Positions 43,604-52,209 are shown, numbered from the stretch's first letter. The stretch is 64,000 nucleotides of DNA from Streptomyces sp. NBC_01451 (GCF_036227485.1 NZ_CP109479.1:4960001-5024000), one strand, 5' to 3'. Numbers and translations: made by a program. Notes: generated by a model from the sequence alone, not told the origin.

Positions 43604-44889
43604 GGCCGCTCCAGGACGAGTGCGGTGTTGGCGCCCCCGAAGGCGGCGTTGATGTTGAGGGCCCGGCGCGGGTCGGCGGAGCGCGGTTCGTTCGGTATGT
43701 AGTCGAGGTCGCACTCCGGGTCGGGGCTGCTGTATCCGGCGGTCGGCGGGAGCACGCCGTCCAGCAGGGCCAGCATGGTGATCACGAACTCTACGACGCC
43801 CGCCGCCTCCAGGAGGTGGCCGGTCGTGCTCTTGGTCGAGCTGACCGGTATGGATTCGGCCCGCTTGGGGAAGGCGGCGCGCAGGCCCCGGGTCTCGGCG
43901 CCGTCGTTGTACCGGGTGCCGGTGCCATGGGCGTTGATGTAGTCGAGGGACGCCCCGTCCGGGTCCCCGGCCTGCCGCATCGCCTGCCGTGCGGCGCGGG
44001 CCAGGCCGGCGCCTTCCGGGTGCGGCTGGGCGATGTGGTGGGCGTCGGTGGCGGCGCCCCAGCCGACGACGGAGGCGAGCGGCCGGGCCCCGCGCCGCCG
44101 GGCGTGCTCGGAGGACTCCAGTACGACGGCGGCGACCCCGTCGCCCAGGAGCAGCCCGCTGCGATCGGCGCTGAACGGCCGCACCATGCCGTCCAGGGAC
44201 AACGCCCGCCCGGAGTTGAACTTCCCGAAGGTCTCCTCCTCGACCAGATAGCCGCCCGCACACACGGCCGTGTCGATCCGCCCGGTGGAGATCAGCCGGC
44301 AGGCGTGAATGATCGCGGCGGCGGACGCGACACAGGCGTTGGTGAAGGTGAGCCGGGGCCCGGTCAGACCGAGGCCGTCGGCCAGCAACTCGGCCAGCCG
44401 GGCAGGCACGGCATCGGCGAGACCCTCCAACTGGTGTACGGCGGACGCCACTTCGGGGGCGCGGGACGGTGACGTCGGGGGCTTCGCCGCGTGGGCGCGC
44501 TCGGCCGCGGACAGTCCGCGGCCTTCGTACGGCCGCCTCCCCGGCGGGACGGGCACAGGGCCCCCGGCGTCCCGCCAGTACCGGGTGACGCTCTGATGGT
44601 CCCCGGCAACCCCCAGGACCACCGCCGCCTCGGCACCCGCCCCGAGCCCGGCCATACCCAGCGCATCGTCACCGCACCGCCGGAGCGCGTGCCGGAGCGC
44701 CCACCCCTCGACCGCGTCGGGACCGTCGGGGGCCACGGCGGCAACCGCCGTACGGTACGGCCCCGTGTCGAAGCGTGTCGTGGGCCGGAACGCCGGCACC
44801 CCCGCGAACACCCCGCGCCGCAGGGCCTCCGCGCCCTCGCCGAACGCGGTCCGTACGCCGTATCCGGTCACTGTCACCTCACGCGTCAT
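43600..44889 (-). CDS. Beta-ketoacyl-ACP synthase (type II PKS ketosynthase)
   Basis: 429 aa. The nucleophile is Cys186 in LTFTNACVASAAAIIHA; the two histidines are in NAHGTGTRYND and STKSTTGHLLEAAG; FGGANTALVLERP is the usual end. A complete condensing enzyme. With the short partner downstream and the two ACPs upstream it forms a type II system that would extend an aryl starter with malonyl units, as in avenalumic acid and ishigamide-like pathways. No acyltransferase or dehydratase is in the window. Confidence 0.88.
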   Translation of the reverse strand: MTREVTVTGYGVRTAFGEGAEALRRGVFAGVPAFRPTTRFDTGPYRTAVAAVAPDGPDAVEGWALRHALRRCGDDALGMAGLGAGAEAAVVLGVAGDHQSVTRYWRDAGGPVPVPPGRRPYEGRGLSAAERAHAAKPPTSPSRAPEVASAVHQLEGLADAVPARLAELLADGLGLTGPRLTFTNACVASAAAIIHACRLISTGRIDTAVCAGGYLVEEETFGKFNSGRALSLDGMVRPFSADRSGLLLGDGVAAVVLESSEHARRRGARPLASVVGWGAATDAHHIAQPHPEGAGLARAARQAMRQAGDPDGASLDYINAHGTGTRYNDGAETRGLRAAFPKRAESIPVSSTKSTTGHLLEAAGVVEFVITMLALLDGVLPPTAGYSSPDPECDLDYIPNEPRSADPRRALNINAAFGGANTALVLERP

Positions 44890-45163
44890 CCCGGGCGCCC
44901 CCCTTCTGGGCGGTACGCAGGTATCCGGTGAGCCGGCGGAGCGACGTCAGCCCGGCGATGTCCTCGTCGCTGGGCTCCACGACCAGGCCGTACCGCTCCT
45001 CCACCACATGGAGCAGCCACACCAACCCGAGGGAGTCCAGGACGAGTTCGGCGTCCTCGTCGAGGTCGTCGGGCAGCCCCGGGAAGACCTTGCTGTCGGA
45101 CAGCAGCTCCCGTACGGAGTCGGTGGTGATGTCGGTGCCGGTGGCCCCTGTGCTCGTACTCAT
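44879..45163 (-). CDS. Acyl carrier protein (second)
   Basis: 94 aa from the ATG at 45163 inside the end of the upstream ACP gene. AELVLDSLGLVWLLHVVEE contains the DSL phosphopantetheine attachment serine. It overlaps the ketosynthase start by 11 bases. Two tandem ACPs suggest one for the aromatic starter and one for malonyl extension. Confidence 0.82.
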   Translation of the reverse strand: MSTSTGATGTDITTDSVRELLSDSKVFPGLPDDLDEDAELVLDSLGLVWLLHVVEERYGLVVEPSDEDIAGLTSLRRLTGYLRTAQKGGARDDA

Positions 45164-45435
45164 GCCTTTGCACCTCGGCGGACGACATCGGCGACGAGCC
45201 CGCCGAGGGTGAGGGTGGCCAGGGGTTCGATGTCGGTGTCGGGGATCTCGACACCGAACCGCGACTCCAGCCGCAGCGTGAGTTCGATCAGGCTCAGGGA
45301 GTCGACATCCAGGCCGCCGACGGTCACCGGGCTGTCGTCCGTGATGCCGTCGCGGCTCAGCAGGATGTTCATGTCGTCGATGACCGCGGTCAGGACGAAC
45401 TCGCGGATCTCGTCTTCCAGGGTCGACGTACTCAT
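45160..45435 (-). CDS. Acyl carrier protein (first)
   Basis: 91 aa from the ATG at 45435, with GGAG about 8 bases upstream. GGLDVDSLSLIELTLRLESR holds the DSL serine. It differs clearly from the next ACP. It lies directly after the aryl ligase gene (a 111-base gap), so it is the more likely acceptor of the activated aryl acid. Confidence 0.82.
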   Translation of the reverse strand: MSTSTLEDEIREFVLTAVIDDMNILLSRDGITDDSPVTVGGLDVDSLSLIELTLRLESRFGVEIPDTDIEPLATLTLGGLVADVVRRGAKA

Positions 45436-45546
45436 GGTCCATGTCTCCAGAGAGGGGGGATTCGAGCGCCCGTGAAAGGGGCGCGGTGAACTGCGCGACA
45501 AGCCACAAACCAGCCCGCGGACAACCAACAGCCGGGCGTGGCGGCC

Positions 45547-47019
45547 TTACCCGGCGGAACGCAACGTCTCGGCCTGCCGCACCAACTTCCCGTTGGACGT
45601 GCGCGGCAGCGCGTCCAGCAGCCGGATCACCCGGGGCACCTTGTAGTCGGCCAGCCGCTCCCGGCACCACCGCGACAACTCCTCGGTGGACGGCCGTTCC
45701 GTATCCGCGCGCACCGCGACGTAGGCCTCGGTCACGTCCTCGTGGACCAGGACCGCCTGGTCGACGGCCGGGTGCTCGCGGAGTACGTTCTCCACTTCGG
45801 TGAGGTCGACCTTGAGGCCGCCGACGACGACGAGGGAGTCGGTGCGCCCCTGGACCAGGACCGCGCCGGTGGCGTCCAGCGTGGCCCGGTCCCGGGTGTG
45901 CAGCCAGCCGTCCGCGTACTGGGTGCCGCCCGAGTCGAAGAGGTACGGCGACTCGGTGAGGGCGACGTCCAGTTCGCCCCGCACGACCCGGACCGACACT
46001 CCTGGCGCCGCCCGGCCGACCGAGGGGCGCAGGGTGCCGCCGACGTCGATGGCGACGATGCCGGTCTCTGTGGTCCCGTACGCCTCGCCGACCCGGACGC
46101 CGTACAACTCCGCGAACCGGGCCGCGGTCCGCGGGGGCATGATCTCGCCGCCCGACACCGCGATCCGCAGGTCGGGCAGCGCGGGGGGATCGATGGCGGC
46201 GGCGAGCAGTTCGTAGTGCGCCGGTACGCCGAACAGGGCGGTGATCCGGTGCTCCAGCGAGGTCCGCAGGATGTCGCGGGCGGAGACGCGGGGCGCGAAG
46301 ACGACGGAGACACCGGCGGCGAGGGAGTACAGCAGCCCGCCGATCAGCCCGAAACTGTGCGCCGTCGAACTGAGCAGCAGCAGCCGGTCGCCGTCGACCG
46401 GCATGCCCGGGACCCCGGCGAAGCGGTCCACCTCGGTGGCGAGCGACCGGGCGGTCCTGCCGATGACTTTCGGCCGTCCGGTGGAGCCCGAGCTGAACTG
46501 GACGAGCCGGTGCCCGGTGGTGGCCGCCAGCCCGGTTCTGCGCCGCTCGGTGACGACCTCGTACTCGGACCGGAAACCGAACGTGGCCCGGACGTTGGAC
46601 CCGGCGCTGACCATGAACTGCGGCCGGCAGGACGCGCAGAGCGCCGCCACCTCGGGCGGCTTGAGCCGGAAGTCGAAGAGCAGCACCTGCGCGCCGAGCC
46701 GCCACAGCGCGAGCAGCACCTCGATCTGAGTGAAACTCGGCGGGGTCCGCAGCCCCACGGTGCTGCCCGGCCCGATGCCGTATCCGGCGAAGACGGCGGC
46801 CTGTTTGGTCACCCGTTCCCGTAACTCGCCCCGGGTGACCGTGTCCTGCTGGTGTGTCAGATACGGCAGCCGGTCGTCGCGGGCGTCGAACAGCCGCTGC
46901 ACCAGGGCGGCCAGGTCCGCGTCAGGAGCCGAGCCGGGGTCCAAGTCGAGATCCGAGTCCCGATCCGAGCCGAGATCCGAGCCGAGATCCGAGCTGAGAT
47001 CCGCGTCGAGTTCGCCCAT
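45547..47019 (-). CDS. AMP-dependent aryl acid ligase (loading enzyme)
   Basis: 490 aa. VQFSSGSTGRPKVIGR is the P-loop, EAYGTTETGI the A5 motif, YADGWLHTRDRATLD A7 and RTSNGKLVR carries the A10 lysine. The N-terminus has an odd Ser/Asp repeat (DLSSDLGSDLGSD). It is followed by the ACP genes and preceded by the two enzymes for 3-amino-4-hydroxybenzoate, so it should adenylate that acid and load it on an ACP. Confidence 0.8.
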   Translation of the reverse strand: MGELDADLSSDLGSDLGSDRDSDLDLDPGSAPDADLAALVQRLFDARDDRLPYLTHQQDTVTRGELRERVTKQAAVFAGYGIGPGSTVGLRTPPSFTQIEVLLALWRLGAQVLLFDFRLKPPEVAALCASCRPQFMVSAGSNVRATFGFRSEYEVVTERRRTGLAATTGHRLVQFSSGSTGRPKVIGRTARSLATEVDRFAGVPGMPVDGDRLLLLSSTAHSFGLIGGLLYSLAAGVSVVFAPRVSARDILRTSLEHRITALFGVPAHYELLAAAIDPPALPDLRIAVSGGEIMPPRTAARFAELYGVRVGEAYGTTETGIVAIDVGGTLRPSVGRAAPGVSVRVVRGELDVALTESPYLFDSGGTQYADGWLHTRDRATLDATGAVLVQGRTDSLVVVGGLKVDLTEVENVLREHPAVDQAVLVHEDVTEAYVAVRADTERPSTEELSRWCRERLADYKVPRVIRLLDALPRTSNGKLVRQAETLRSAG

Positions 47020-47025
47020 CGGACC

Positions 47026-48273
47026 TCATACCTCCTTGCAGAACTCGCCGATGGGCAGGCCCACATGGCGCTTGTCGGCGGCCAGATAGCCGAGCAGCTC
47101 ATCACCCGTCCGCAGTTCGGTGACGTTGAGGACCTTTCCGCCCGGGCCGAGCACCCGCACATGCCAGTCGTCCTGCACGGTCAGGCTGACCAGCCGGCCG
47201 TCCTCGGCGTGGGTACGGATCTCCAGCAGCGGCCGGGATTCCAGCTTCGCCCGCCCGACGACGACCCGGCGGGTGCGCCCGTCGGCGCCGACCGCGAGCA
47301 GCGCGCTGCCCGAGCCGACCTCGCTGAGGTAGTTGGTGCGGTTGTCGGGGCCGAGTGTGTACGAGTGCAGGGCGCCCGCGTTGACCCGGAACGGCCGGGT
47401 CGGCATGTAGGGCAGGGGGTGTGTCTCGCTGCAGCACAGCACGAACCCGGAGGAGTAGGAGCCGACGAGGATGCCCTCGTCCTCCTCGAAGTGCGAGCAG
47501 GTGTCCACGCAGACCCGGTCGCCGAGCCCGACGTGCCGGATGCTCTCCACGGTCAGGGTGGACAGTTCGAGTTGGGGCGTCGTCGCCTCCAACAGCCGTG
47601 CCAGCGCGAAGACTTCGTCGGCACTGCGGGGTGTGAAGAGGATGCCGTCCGAGCCGCGCTCCAGCACGTCGAAGACGATGGCCGCCTCTTCCAGGCCGTC
47701 GACGACCGTCACGAGCTTGCCCTCGGCGGACTCGGCCGCGGCGAGCACGATCTCCAGCGGGATCTTGGTCGGGTCGGCGAAGTGGATGACCGTGTACGGC
47801 AGCACCATGGCGCCCGCGCAGGACAGTCGGAGGGTGCGGTCGTCCCGTACGTCGATGAACCCGGAGACCGGTGTGCCACCTGTGCCACCGGCGCGGGTGC
47901 CGGCCCGGTGCTCGGCGGCGAGGGCGTCCAGCTCGTCCTGGGTGCCGAACTTCCGCAGGAGTACGTCGAATCCGGTGCCGGACGGTGAACCGGCGGGCCC
48001 GGACGGGGACTTGGCGTCCTTGTCGGGAGCCTTCGCCTCCTTCCCCTCCTTTCCTCCTTCCTTCCCTTCCTTGTCGGCGGGCTTCTTCGCGGCTGTCGTG
48101 ACCGGGCCGCCGCCCTCGGCGACCAGTACCCGGGTGACCGTCGGGGGCAGGGTCCCGAGCAGCTCGGCGTCGGCGGCCACGACTCCCGCCATCCGGGCGT
48201 GGATTGCCGCGTCCACCACCGCCTGGAGCTGCGGACGGGGGACTTCACGCAGGTCGATCCATGCGAACCTCAT
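47026..48273 (-). CDS. 3-dehydroquinate synthase II / 3,4-AHBA synthase (GriH-like)
   Basis: 415 aa, ATGA overlap with the GriI-like gene. The start MRFAWIDLREVP, DGILFTPRSADEVFALARLL, GDRVCVDTCSHFEEDEGILV and NAGALHSYTLGPDNRTNYLS are diagnostic of the DHQS-II family. GriH and NspH convert the C7 aldol product to 3-amino-4-hydroxybenzoic acid. A Lys/Gly-rich insert (KEGKEGGKEGKEAK) lies near residues 65-100 and is not a normal family feature. Confidence 0.87.
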   Translation of the reverse strand: MRFAWIDLREVPRPQLQAVVDAAIHARMAGVVAADAELLGTLPPTVTRVLVAEGGGPVTTAAKKPADKEGKEGGKEGKEAKAPDKDAKSPSGPAGSPSGTGFDVLLRKFGTQDELDALAAEHRAGTRAGGTGGTPVSGFIDVRDDRTLRLSCAGAMVLPYTVIHFADPTKIPLEIVLAAAESAEGKLVTVVDGLEEAAIVFDVLERGSDGILFTPRSADEVFALARLLEATTPQLELSTLTVESIRHVGLGDRVCVDTCSHFEEDEGILVGSYSSGFVLCCSETHPLPYMPTRPFRVNAGALHSYTLGPDNRTNYLSEVGSGSALLAVGADGRTRRVVVGRAKLESRPLLEIRTHAEDGRLVSLTVQDDWHVRVLGPGGKVLNVTELRTGDELLGYLAADKRHVGLPIGEFCKEV

Positions 48274-49148
48274 GCCACTCCTGCCACGATCGTCGAGTAA
48301 TTAGCCATGCGCATGTCATCGCTGATGTCGCCGCCGACGCCGTCCTCACCGATGCCGTCTTCGCCGAGGTCGTCGCCGCCGATGCCGGTGGTCCCGCCGT
48401 GCACGACCGCCGAGAGCCGGGCCACCAGTGCGGCGGGCGCCGGGGAGGAGAAGATCCGGCGTCCGACGGCCAGGCCCCGGCAGCCGGTGGCCATCACCGC
48501 CGCGCCGTACTCGACGAGGTCGGAGCCGTCCGGTGGACCGCCGGCCGCCAGGACGGGAATGGGACTGTTCGCCACCACCTCGGCCATGCGCTCGATCGGC
48601 AGGGCGACGGAGGTCTTCACCATGTCCGCGCCCAGGTCCGCGGCGACGTTGGCCAGGTGGGAGAGGAGGGCCGGATCGCGCGGATCCTCGATACGGGGGC
48701 CGCGCGGATACACCATCGCGATCAGGGGCATGCCCCACGCGTCGCAGGAGCGGGCCACCGCTCCCAGATCGGTCAGTTGCTGCGCCTCGGTGTCCGAGCC
48801 GATGTTCACATGGACGCTGACCGCGTCCGCGCCGAGCGTCAGCGCCTCCTCGACGTCGGCGACCAGCACCTTGGCGTGGACGTCGGCGGAACAGGAGGTA
48901 CTGGCGCTCAGATGCACCACCAGTGCGCAGCTCTTCAGGATGTCCGGCGCGAAGGCGCGGGCGCGCCCCTTGTGGACGATGATCCCGTCGGCCCCGCCGG
49001 CCACCAGTGCCCGCAGCAGGCCGTCCCACTTGTCGGCGGGGACGATCGGGCCGTCCGAGACGCTGTGGTCGAGCGGGACGAGCAGATGTCGGTCGTCACC
49101 CGCGAGCGAAAGTCTTCTCAAGCGTAATTGCTTGCCCGTTTTCAGCAT
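48270..49148 (-). CDS. DhnA-type aldolase, 2-amino-4,5-dihydroxy-6-oxoheptanoate-7-phosphate synthase (GriI-like)
   Basis: 292 aa from the ATG at 49148. LLVPLDHSVSDGPI, GIIVHKGRARAF, SVHVNIGSDTEAQQLTDLG and ADMVKTSVALPIERM (Schiff-base lysine) match GriI and archaeal ADH synthases. It should join aspartate semialdehyde and DHAP, the first step to 3-amino-4-hydroxybenzoate. The C-terminus ends in an unusual Gly/Asp repeat (GEDGIGEDGVGGD). It is the first gene of the minus-strand operon. Confidence 0.87.
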   Translation of the reverse strand: MLKTGKQLRLRRLSLAGDDRHLLVPLDHSVSDGPIVPADKWDGLLRALVAGGADGIIVHKGRARAFAPDILKSCALVVHLSASTSCSADVHAKVLVADVEEALTLGADAVSVHVNIGSDTEAQQLTDLGAVARSCDAWGMPLIAMVYPRGPRIEDPRDPALLSHLANVAADLGADMVKTSVALPIERMAEVVANSPIPVLAAGGPPDGSDLVEYGAAVMATGCRGLAVGRRIFSSPAPAALVARLSAVVHGGTTGIGGDDLGEDGIGEDGVGGDISDDMRMANYSTIVAGVA

Positions 49149-49285
49149 GGGAATTGTGATTCTCCGTGTCCGAAAATCGATGGTTGTAGAACTTTCAAGT
49201 TAAGCGGTCATGAGCATTCTCGCGTCGCTGCCCGTTGGCAAGGTGTAACCGACGGTAAATTTTTATGCGCCGGGGAGCATGAATA

Positions 49286-49321
49286 TTGACAGCGGATTGA
49301 CAGGTTACGTGGGGTTGACGG
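49286..49321. promoter_or_regulatory. TTGACAG direct repeats (SARP-like spacing)
   Basis: TTGACAG at 49286-49292 and 49297-49303 (11-base period), then TTGACGG at 49315-49321. Heptads at 11-base spacing are how SARP activators bind in antibiotic clusters. The copies also look like -35 boxes, so either reading is possible. They lie in the divergent region 49149-49459 between the operon and the transporter. Confidence 0.4.
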
Positions 49322-49394
49322 CGCCCGCGCGTACTGTTCGCGCACTCTATGCGCGTTGGGGCGTTCTGCCCCACGTCTGCGAATGGGCTTCTTG

Positions 49395-49411
49395 TCGAAA
49401 TTGAATTTCGA
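49395..49411. promoter_or_regulatory. 17-bp perfect palindrome upstream of the MFS gene
   Basis: TCGAAATT-G-AATTTCGA, centred at 49403, about 49 bases before the transporter ATG. It is AT-rich against a GC-rich background and is a candidate regulator site. Confidence 0.5.
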
Positions 49412-49459
49412 TGATTAGGGTGACTCCCCTCCCCACTCAGGACTTGGAAGTGACCCCCC

Positions 49460-50863
49460 ATGCCTGAATTACCGCTCAGAACCGCCGACCCGAAGACAGC
49501 GAAGACGGCGGCAACGGTGACGACAGCGACCACGGCGAAATCCGAGGCCCCGAAGGTCGCCGTCGCGAGCCTGGTCGGCACGACGATCGAGTACTACGAC
49601 TTCGCCGTGTACGGCACCGCCTCCGCGCTCGTCCTCGGCCCCGCCTTCTTCCCCTCCGGCAACGCGACCCTCTCCTCCCTGGCCGCGTTCCTCACCTTCG
49701 CCGCGGCCTTCCTCTCCCGCCCGCTCGGCGTCGTCCTGTTCGGCACGATCGGCGACCGTCTTGGCCGAAGACGGGCCCTGGTCGTCTCCCTGCTGCTGAT
49801 GGGCGTGGCCACGGTCGGCGTCGGCCTGCTGCCCACGTACGAGACCGCCGGGCTCCTCGCCCCCGTACTGCTGGTCACGCTCCGGCTGCTCCAGGGCGTC
49901 AGCATGGGCGGCGAGTGGGGCGGCGCGGTGCTGCTCGCCGCCGAACACGCGCCCCCGGGCCGCCGCGCGCTGTACGCGTCCATCCCGAACATCGGCCCCT
50001 CGCTCGGCTTCCTCCTCTCCACCGCGGTCATCCTGCCCACCCTGAACATCGTGGGCATGGCGGGCTTCACCGACTGGGCCTGGCGCATCCCGTTCCTGCT
50101 CAGCACCGTCCTCGTCGTGGTCGGCCTGTGGGTGCGTACGACGGTCTCCGAGTCCCCGGTCTTCGAGGCCACGGCGCGGGCGCGGGCATCGGATTCGGTG
50201 CCGGATTCGGCAACGGCGTCGGAATCCGTGTCGGAGCCGCTGCTCGCGCCCCGGTTCCCGCTGGGGGCGATCCTCCGGCAGTACCCCCGCCGGCTGCTGC
50301 TCGGCACCGGCGCGGCGATCGGCGGCTCGGCCGTCTACTACCTGACGATCGTCTACAGCCTCTCGTACGGTCCGCAGGAACTCGGCATCCCCCGGAACAC
50401 GATGCTGACCGCCGCGAGCATCGGCGCGGCGGCCGGAATCGCCATCACCCTCCCGGTCGCCAGGCTGTCCGACCGGGTCGGCCGCCGCCCGCTGATGCTG
50501 GCCGGAGCTGTCGGCTGCGTGGTGTGGGCGGTGCCGATGTACGCCTCGCTCAGCTCACGCAACGGGCTGGTGATCACCGGCGCCTACACGGTCGGCCTGA
50601 TGTTCCTCGCGCTGATGTTCTCCCCGGTGGCGGCCTTCCTCCCGGAGCTGTTCCCGGCCCGGCTGCGCTACACCGGTGCCTCCGCCGCCTTCATCCTCGC
50701 CAACACCCTGGGCGGCGGGTTCGCCCCGTCCATCGCCACCTGGCTGAACAGCCACTGGGAATCCCCGCTCGTCCTCGGCTTCTACAGCGGCGGCCTCTGT
50801 CTGGTGAGCCTTCTGTGTCTGCTGGCACTGCCGGAGACCCGGGATCACGAGTTCGACGTCTGA
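49460..50863 (+). CDS. MFS transporter, metabolite:H+ symporter (MHS) family
   Basis: 467 aa, about 12 spans. GTTIEYYDFAVYGTASALVL and GTIGDRLGRRRALVVSLLLM are the MHS signatures (ProP, ShiA, KgtP group), followed by LLQGVSMGGEWGGAVLLAAE. Members import organic acids, betaines or shikimate-type compounds. It is divergent from the GriI-like gene, so it could import an aromatic precursor or move the product. The N-terminus has a Thr/Ala/Lys-rich extension. Confidence 0.85.
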   Translation: MPELPLRTADPKTAKTAATVTTATTAKSEAPKVAVASLVGTTIEYYDFAVYGTASALVLGPAFFPSGNATLSSLAAFLTFAAAFLSRPLGVVLFGTIGDRLGRRRALVVSLLLMGVATVGVGLLPTYETAGLLAPVLLVTLRLLQGVSMGGEWGGAVLLAAEHAPPGRRALYASIPNIGPSLGFLLSTAVILPTLNIVGMAGFTDWAWRIPFLLSTVLVVVGLWVRTTVSESPVFEATARARASDSVPDSATASESVSEPLLAPRFPLGAILRQYPRRLLLGTGAAIGGSAVYYLTIVYSLSYGPQELGIPRNTMLTAASIGAAAGIAITLPVARLSDRVGRRPLMLAGAVGCVVWAVPMYASLSSRNGLVITGAYTVGLMFLALMFSPVAAFLPELFPARLRYTGASAAFILANTLGGGFAPSIATWLNSHWESPLVLGFYSGGLCLVSLLCLLALPETRDHEFDV

Positions 50864-51075
50864 CAGGCGTTCTTCCGCCGTTGGCCGGTCTTCCGCCTGA
50901 CGGAAAGCGCGTCGTCAAGAGGATATTGCCGAACACAATAAATGTACTACCGAGAACAAAACCCCCTTTCGGTGAATTCGGACCACGGTCCCGGTGTTTC
51001 GATGCGTGCCCTAGTCTGAGCCGACGTGAGGCGTGAAGCGCTCACGGAGTCGTTACTCGGGCAAGGAGCTTCCCA

Positions 51076-52014
51076 TTGGCTACTCACCGTTATAAATCCC
51101 GGTTCGGGCGATACGGGTTGGTAATGGCATCGTTGGGGCTGATGACCGCCGGGGCCGCGATATCCGCCCCGGCGGCATCGGCCGCCGTCTCCACCGCCGC
51201 CCTTCGCGGCGCTGATTCCGGGCGATGTCTGGACGTGCCCGGCGGAAAGACCGAGAGCGGTACCGAACTCACACTCTGGGACTGCAATGGGGGCAGTAAC
51301 CAGCAGTGGTCGTACGACACCGTGACCAGGGCGCTGGGCGTTTACGGAAGCAAGTGCCTGGACAGTGAGAGCGACAGCGCGGTCAACGGCGTGCCCGTTG
51401 TCATCCGGGACTGCACGGGCGGCGCCACCCAGCAGTGGGACGTCGTGTCCGGAGGGACCGTCGAGAACGTCGGCCTGGGCCTGTGCCTGGACGCGGCCGA
51501 GCTGGGCGTCGCAAACGGAACCCCGGTTCAGCTGTGGTCCTGCAACGGCGGCGGAAATCAGCGGTGGAGCGGGATCACCCCCGACGCACCCGCCGACACG
51601 TCCGGGATGACGTCGCTGGAGAAGCAGGCGTTCGACAACGTCAACGCACAGCGGACCGCCAACGGCTGCGCGGCCCTGGTGATCGACGAGAGCCTTCAGA
51701 AGGCCGCCCACGACTATGCGGTTGAGATGGTGCGGACCCACAACTTCTCGCACACGTCGGCGAGTGGAAAGAGCCCCACCGACCGGGTCAGGGACGCCGG
51801 ATACACCCGGGGTGGCGTCGGCGAGAACATCGCGATGGGTTTCGAGGGCGATCCGAACGGCGTGGTCAACAACCCGACCTACGGGTGGATGAGCAGTTCC
51901 GGCCATCGCGCGAACATCCTCAACTGCGGCTACACCAGGACCGGCATGGGATACGACGCGGGCAACATCGACCCGAACTACGCCAGCGGCTCCTGGGTGC
52001 AGGTATTCGGCTGA
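51076..52014 (+). CDS. Secreted ricin-B lectin / CAP (SCP-PR1) domain protein
   Basis: 312 aa from a TTG at 51076 with AAGGAG 7 bases upstream. The leader GLMTAGAAISAPAASAA precedes a ricin-type beta-trefoil (residues about 38-170) with three QxW repeats: NQQWSYDTV, TQQWDVVSG and NQRWSGI. A CAP domain follows (LEKQAFDNVNAQRTANGC, HNFSHTSASGKSPTDRV, GENIAMGF, GWMSSSGHRANIL), with the metal-site histidines and Glu present. Probably a sugar-binding extracellular or wall protein. Confidence 0.85.
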   Translation: MATHRYKSRFGRYGLVMASLGLMTAGAAISAPAASAAVSTAALRGADSGRCLDVPGGKTESGTELTLWDCNGGSNQQWSYDTVTRALGVYGSKCLDSESDSAVNGVPVVIRDCTGGATQQWDVVSGGTVENVGLGLCLDAAELGVANGTPVQLWSCNGGGNQRWSGITPDAPADTSGMTSLEKQAFDNVNAQRTANGCAALVIDESLQKAAHDYAVEMVRTHNFSHTSASGKSPTDRVRDAGYTRGGVGENIAMGFEGDPNGVVNNPTYGWMSSSGHRANILNCGYTRTGMGYDAGNIDPNYASGSWVQVFG

Positions 52015-52024
52015 TGCCGATGTC

Positions 52025-52054
52025 GATGTGACGTGAAGTGATGTGACGTGAAGT
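52025..52054. repeat. 15-bp tandem duplication
   Basis: gatgtgacgtgaagt occurs twice head to tail just after the ricin/CAP gene. Confidence 0.85.
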
Positions 52055-52081
52055 GAGGCGACCGGGCCGCCGACGCCTCTC

Positions 52082-52110
52082 CGGAGGCGGCCCGGCAGGG
52101 GCCGCCTCCG
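52082..52110 (+). terminator. Hairpin terminator
   Basis: 12-bp perfect arms CGGAGGCGGCCC (52082-52093) and GGGCCGCCTCCG (52099-52110), 5-base loop, downstream of the ricin/CAP gene. Confidence 0.75.
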
Positions 52111-52209
52111 CGTACCTCCGGCCGCGCCCGTGACGGACACCGCCCGGCGTCACCCCGCCCGGGGAGCCAACCTCCGGGCAGCACCCCGGTAGGGGCCGCT
52201 GGACACGCC

